In this document: piece by piece, positions 59,520 to 64,000 of the stretch
Layout: each line of letters starts with the position of its first letter
Numbering within the stretch: the first letter of the stretch is position 1
Origin: Pempheris klunzingeri
Lineage: Eukaryota > Chordata > Actinopteri > Acropomatiformes > Pempheridae
Reading direction: 5' to 3'
DNA length: 64,000 nt
NCBI RefSeq assembly: GCF_042242105.1
Contig: NC_092012.1
Span: 5,378,470 to 5,442,469, forward strand
The notes under the pieces: generated by a model
What the model was told of the DNA's origin: nothing
The model's input: only the letters and a program-made list of their open reading frames with translations
The model's database searches: none
Translations under genes and position numbers: made by a program

Positions 59520-62500
59520 ATGTCATCTTTGTGTGGTACCAGCAACGGCTGCCAAGATGCAGGTCAAGAGGCCACAGAGAAACAGGCAAGTATGACATGA
59601 CACATAGACCCTTTGAACTGCTTTTGTATAAAATTATGCCATAGAAGTGCACCTTCACTTGACACACCTGCCAAATTGAGAACCTACAAAGAATATAGTA
59701 TGTTAGGGATCCTTTAACTTCCATGAAAAGACCAAAACCAACAATGTGTTAATCCATCTAAATAATTCCTGACTTCCTACCCTATCTCTGGCACACAGCT
59801 TCAAGCCTATTAGTTCCTATAAGAAAAAAAAACAGGTCCAAATATATATATAGTTTAATTCTTTTAAAGGCTCAGTTCTTTCATGAAACAGTTGGCGCTG
59901 TAGCCTTTAGCAGCCATTACTTCAGCAGGATTAAATAGTGTGTTTATTTGCGGACCATTTTCCGCTGTGCATTAATACACATTTGGTTCTCTTAGGCAGG
60001 AGGGTTATGCACTGTATGTGTGATAGAGCCAAAATAAGGTACGGCTTGTCTTCATGGTAATCGTGCTGCACATCACTCAATACAAGGGCGTAGCCATCGA
60101 TGTGCGTTCATAGATTTTGGGTGACAGCTTTATGACACAGATGAATAATCAGGTTTTGGCTTTAATGTTAATACTTGGTATTAGAATCAATTTGTTGTTG
60201 GTTTTTATCTTTTCGTGGAAATTGTTGACTATGAAAAACATAGACTTTTTCTTTTAACTCACATTTTTGCTTTAACAGCAGCAATTATATATGCGTTGGT
60301 CATAGCGATTAACCATCACAGTGACACAGCACTGGCACAATATCGAAAACATCCACAGTGAAAGCACAGTGCTAAAACATTGACACAAGACTTTTATTAA
60401 GCTGATTTATGCAAAGACGGTTAAACTTGAGCTGTGACAACTTGGTTAACTGGTTTGAGTTTGTTACAGGAGAAGGAGCATCCCCGTGTACTCATCCCCG
60501 AGTTATGCCGACTCTTCTACCAGCTGGGATGGGTGACCGGGACGGGCGGAGGGATCAGTCTCAGACGAGGGTTTGTATGTAGATTCATTTCTTGCAGAAT
60601 ATTGTGAAGGATCAAGCAATGACTTAACTCTGATTATCTCTTCCGGCTTAAAGGCTAATTGACAAACCCTCATTTCACCTTTCTGTTTGCATGAACCGTG
60701 CCAAAAGTTGAATGCTGTTGTGGAGATTTATTTTAGAACATTTGTATGCTGACAGAAATGCAGTGAATCTGACGTGAGATCAGTTATATTGGTTCTGACG
60801 ATGTGTGAAAGTCTAGGGGGGAAGACAGAAGGCCACAGTTTTACCCATAAATGAAAGAATTCGAACTGAAGGCTTTGACAGGTTATTACAAACATTTTGA
60901 ACTGTGTTGTTTTAAAACACCACCCATTAGCAAATCCCTGTTTGAAATGGGGAACTATTAAATCCAACAGGGGAGCTTGATGAAACGTCAGATGAGACCA
61001 AATAAGATTTAATGACTGTCGCTATATGCTGTTATTTCTTTCAGATAGAAAAACACAGTTACTCTAAAATTTTATCATGTTCAATTCTGAAAATAAGCAG
61101 TTCTGAGCTCCACTGCAATACAACTGCTGTGCAGTATTACCCCTCAAAATGGCTGTGTTTTGACAGAGTGATGTTTACTTTCATTTTTTTTCCCCCCAAG
61201 TTAAAAAATAGAAGGTATTTGAAGTCCCAATTTGTAGTCCTAACACTGTCTACATAGTAAACTACTACTACTAAATGAAAACTAATCAGATTATACCTGG
61301 TGAAAAGCTGACTTACTCTATAATAAAAGAAAGCAGATGGAAATATGTAATACATGAAGCAATCTGAATAGACAGTAGTGTTGTCAGACATTTTGCACAA
61401 AACTTATTGATGTATTTATATTTTCTGTGAGAGAGAGAGAGAGAGAGAGAGAGAGGGCCTGAATTCCCAGTTTATTTTTCACCAGCAGTTGCAGTGGACT
61501 CAGAAATGACTCATAGCCTGAGGCGGCCTCGCCAAACCTTCCACACAAAAAATAAAATCAATACGCTCCTCCTTTATCTGGTGTGTTTGTTGCTAGATAA
61601 AGAAGAGTACAACGGTTTTATCCTCCACATTCTACTGGGACACATTAAGGCTCTCGACATTTAAGCAAAAATCTGGTCATTGCAAAGATTTTTGAGGCTG
61701 TGAACATTAAGAGCCAGTTGTTTTCTTCAGGCTTTTCTCATTGGATCTTTCGGTCAAGGCTGCAGTATTTTCCAATGATGACTCATTTCTTTTGGTTAAG
61801 GAAATGTGATTTGACACATCAGGCTGTCTGTGAAATATTAATTACGTTGCACGTTCAAAGCGCATTGCAAGTAAATGGAACAATAGAACAATCTATAACA
61901 ACAGAGACTGAGATAGAGTTTTAGCTGTAAAAAGTGATGACCTAAGCTGCAAAAAGTTTATGGCAAAGAAGTATAAGGAATTAGTTGCAATAACTGCCCC
62001 GGGGATTGGGTTGTTTATGGGTGGCTGGAAAAGCTTTAGTGAGTGTGTCTTTAAGATGTTGATGTGGCCATGGAGTCTCAACTCTAACAAAACACCACAG
62101 CATTTCCTTGAGATGAATACAAAATAACCTAAGAAGACTCTAGCTATTTGTGTGCCGAGCAAGGCCATTATGTTCCATTATGGTATGACAAACAAACTCC
62201 TGGGATTGCTATTTTAAAAACTACTTTATTGTCCTTGTCCTTCTCTTTGATGTTAATCCTTACCATGTTTTTTTGTTGTATAACTCATAGAGAGCAGATC
62301 TACGTTGCACCATCAGGCGTCCAGAAAGAGAGAATACAGGTGAGCAGGTTCCAACCACATGAAATATTGCTCTGCCCGTTACAAATAATCAGGGCTCTGA
62401 TTGAGCGGTGCTCGGAAAAGGATTAGTACGTGAAGTTTTTAAATCACAATGTTTGTGCTCCTCAGCCTGAGGACATGTTTGTGTGTGACGTGGAGGAGAA

Positions 62501-63571
62501 AGACATCAGCTGCCCACCTGCCTGGAAGAAGCTAAAGAAGAGCCAGTGTACCCCACTTTTTATGAATGCTTATACTATGAGAGGTGAGTCACTCTAATAC
62601 ATTCACTACATACACATACCACCAGTAGTGCTTTTAATTAAGTCGGTTATTTATTCATTTTGTCTGTGTCAGTCTAAACCATGGTGTAGTACAGCACAAA
62701 GACGGAAAAAAGACCCTTTTTATTTAATTACACCATTTAGATGTTTCTAATTTGAAATGCTGAATATAATTAGAAAACTTGAATACATGTTTCTGAATAT
62801 CGTGGTCATGTTCACTTTAAGGTTGGACACCATTTTTGTAATTAGAAATCATGTAAATAGTTTCCTCCTGTTCCTCTTTCTTTTATTTAACAACCACATA
62901 TTTTTCATACGTTTTATTCTATGAACCTGTCATTTATAAAACATCTAAGAACGTTTGGATAAGTTTACTCTGAAGTGAATGTCGAGATAAGTGTAAAATC
63001 CTTTTTACAAAATGAAGGTCTTTCCTGTGAAAGCTTTTGTTTGATGAAATAGATGCTTTTAGGTAGAATTCCACAAAGAAACCAACATGGTTAGTTAAGA
63101 CACATTAGAGTTGTGTGATAAAGATATTGCAATTAAAGGTCAACATTTTAATGAAACACAAAAACCAAATCATTTTGAAGGAAGGTATCAGTGACTGATC
63201 CACTCCATCCTTGAATGAAAGTTTGTGTCTGTGATGAAAACTGGAGGCTTAATTATCAGTGAAAAATGCAAAGTGAACAATTTAATAATTTGAAAGCACA
63301 GTACACCTTTAATTCTCATCGTATTTTAGTGGCGGCATGCTTTATCTTTCCTTTTTACAATTATTGTTTGAGGAAGACAATACTGGTAGTCAACACTCAC
63401 ATATCAAAATCCGCCTTTCCTTTGCTAAAATACAGGGGCACAGGCAGTTATACACACCCACTCCAAGGCTGCTGTCATGGCAACACTGCTGTATCCTGGC
63501 AAAGAGTTCAGAATAACACACCAAGAGATGATCAAGGGGATTCGTAAGGGCACCTCAGGCACCAACTATCG
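59520..63571 (+). CDS. apip: Methylthioribulose-1-phosphate dehydratase (APIP), 3' truncated by window
   Basis: Cytosolic zinc enzyme of the methionine salvage pathway that dehydrates 5-methylthioribulose 1-phosphate; the human protein also binds APAF1 and restrains apoptosis and pyroptosis. Class II aldolase/adducin fold. Exons seen: 59520-59585, 60470-60570, 62291-62339, 62466-62583, 63436-63571 (the last ends in phase 2); remaining exons, with the third zinc His and C-terminus, lie beyond 64000. The start [11 protein letters not shown] corresponds to human MSGCDAREGDCC. Conserved blocks: [63 protein letters not shown] with the substrate-side Cys, [15 protein letters not shown] with two zinc-ligand His, and THQEMIKGI with the catalytic Glu. 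The first intron uses a GC donor (AAACAG|GCAAGT) with a TTGTTACAG acceptor. No disruption in the visible part. Confidence 0.96.
61429..61456. repeat. (GA)n microsatellite
   Basis: About 14 GA dinucleotides lie in an apip intron. Confidence 0.93.
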
Positions 63572-64000
63572 GTACGTAATCAAGCAGCAAGGATTAGTGA
63601 GGTCCAAAGAGTATGCAAGCATGTTCACTTCTCAGTTAAGTAGAGGTTTGTAAAATCTGGGCTGTAAAGTATCTTGACACTCCTCGTAATCGAGCTGCAA
63701 ACAGGTTGCCTTTTGGTGAAATGTGCCGTCTTCAATACACAACACTTGTGATTCGTGTAGGTCTGTGCTCTGTCTGAGGAAGCACTTTGCACTTAAAGAC
63801 AGGACCCTGTCTGTTGACCTCGTGTTTCTAATGAATGCTTTTGGTTGCTGCAACTTGAACTCCTGCCATTTACATCAGTAGTGTAAGCTAGTGAGCTTAA
63901 GGGTAACTACAGCTTCTTCTTCGACATCTCCTTCTCCTCCTCCTTCTCCTTTTCCACTGGTACAATCAGTCTTGGTATTGCTAGCGCAAACAACAGCGAT
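63572..64000 (+). other. apip: apip intron running off the window
   Basis: This begins with GTACGT directly after the exon ending in NYR. I find no further apip exon before the edge. A CT-rich tract (63912-63960) is pyrimidine-rich, but no acceptor followed by apip-like sequence is seen. Confidence 0.7.

Overview
This window is nuclear DNA from a ray-finned fish, most likely a percomorph teleost. It has multi-exon genes with GT-AG introns and vertebrate-type proteins. It also carries repeat families common in fish genomes, and its noncoding DNA is compact and AT-rich. Exons were assembled by hand from splice consensus, reading phase and remembered family similarity. No database search was run.

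Layout. (1) 1-3.7 kb: noncoding. (2) 3.77-5.82 kb (+): two-exon slc35c1, the Golgi GDP-fucose transporter, with its 3' UTR to about 7 kb. (3) 10.5-19.7 kb (+): 11-exon pamr1, a secreted mosaic pseudo-protease. Its EGF module appears to be replaced by an extra sushi domain, and all three catalytic-triad positions are substituted. (4) 20-30 kb: gene-free spacer. (5) 30-41.2 kb (+), with 3' UTR to about 43.8 kb: slc1a2, the glial glutamate transporter EAAT2/GLT-1. (6) 44.46-47.69 kb (-): five-exon gene for a 379-residue mucin-like type I membrane protein. It sits tail-to-tail with slc1a2, exactly where tetrapods carry CD44, but no hyaluronan-binding Link domain is visible. (7) 48-55 kb: spacer with a DNA-transposon composite and a LINE fragment. 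(8) 55.6 kb to the window end (+): apip, methylthioribulose-1-phosphate dehydratase, cut off by the right edge.

The order and relative orientation pamr1 > slc1a2 > < (CD44 position) apip > match human 11p13, except that PDHX is missing between CD44 and APIP. slc35c1, which in human lies about 10 Mb away at 11p11.2, directly abuts pamr1. These genes do not form a pathway; the cluster is conserved synteny.

The most interesting observations are the Link-less gene at the CD44 locus, the fully dead protease domain and domain swap in pamr1, two apparent GC-AG introns (pamr1 and apip), a near-palindromic shared poly(A) signal between slc1a2 and the CD44-position gene, and well-preserved foldback elements.
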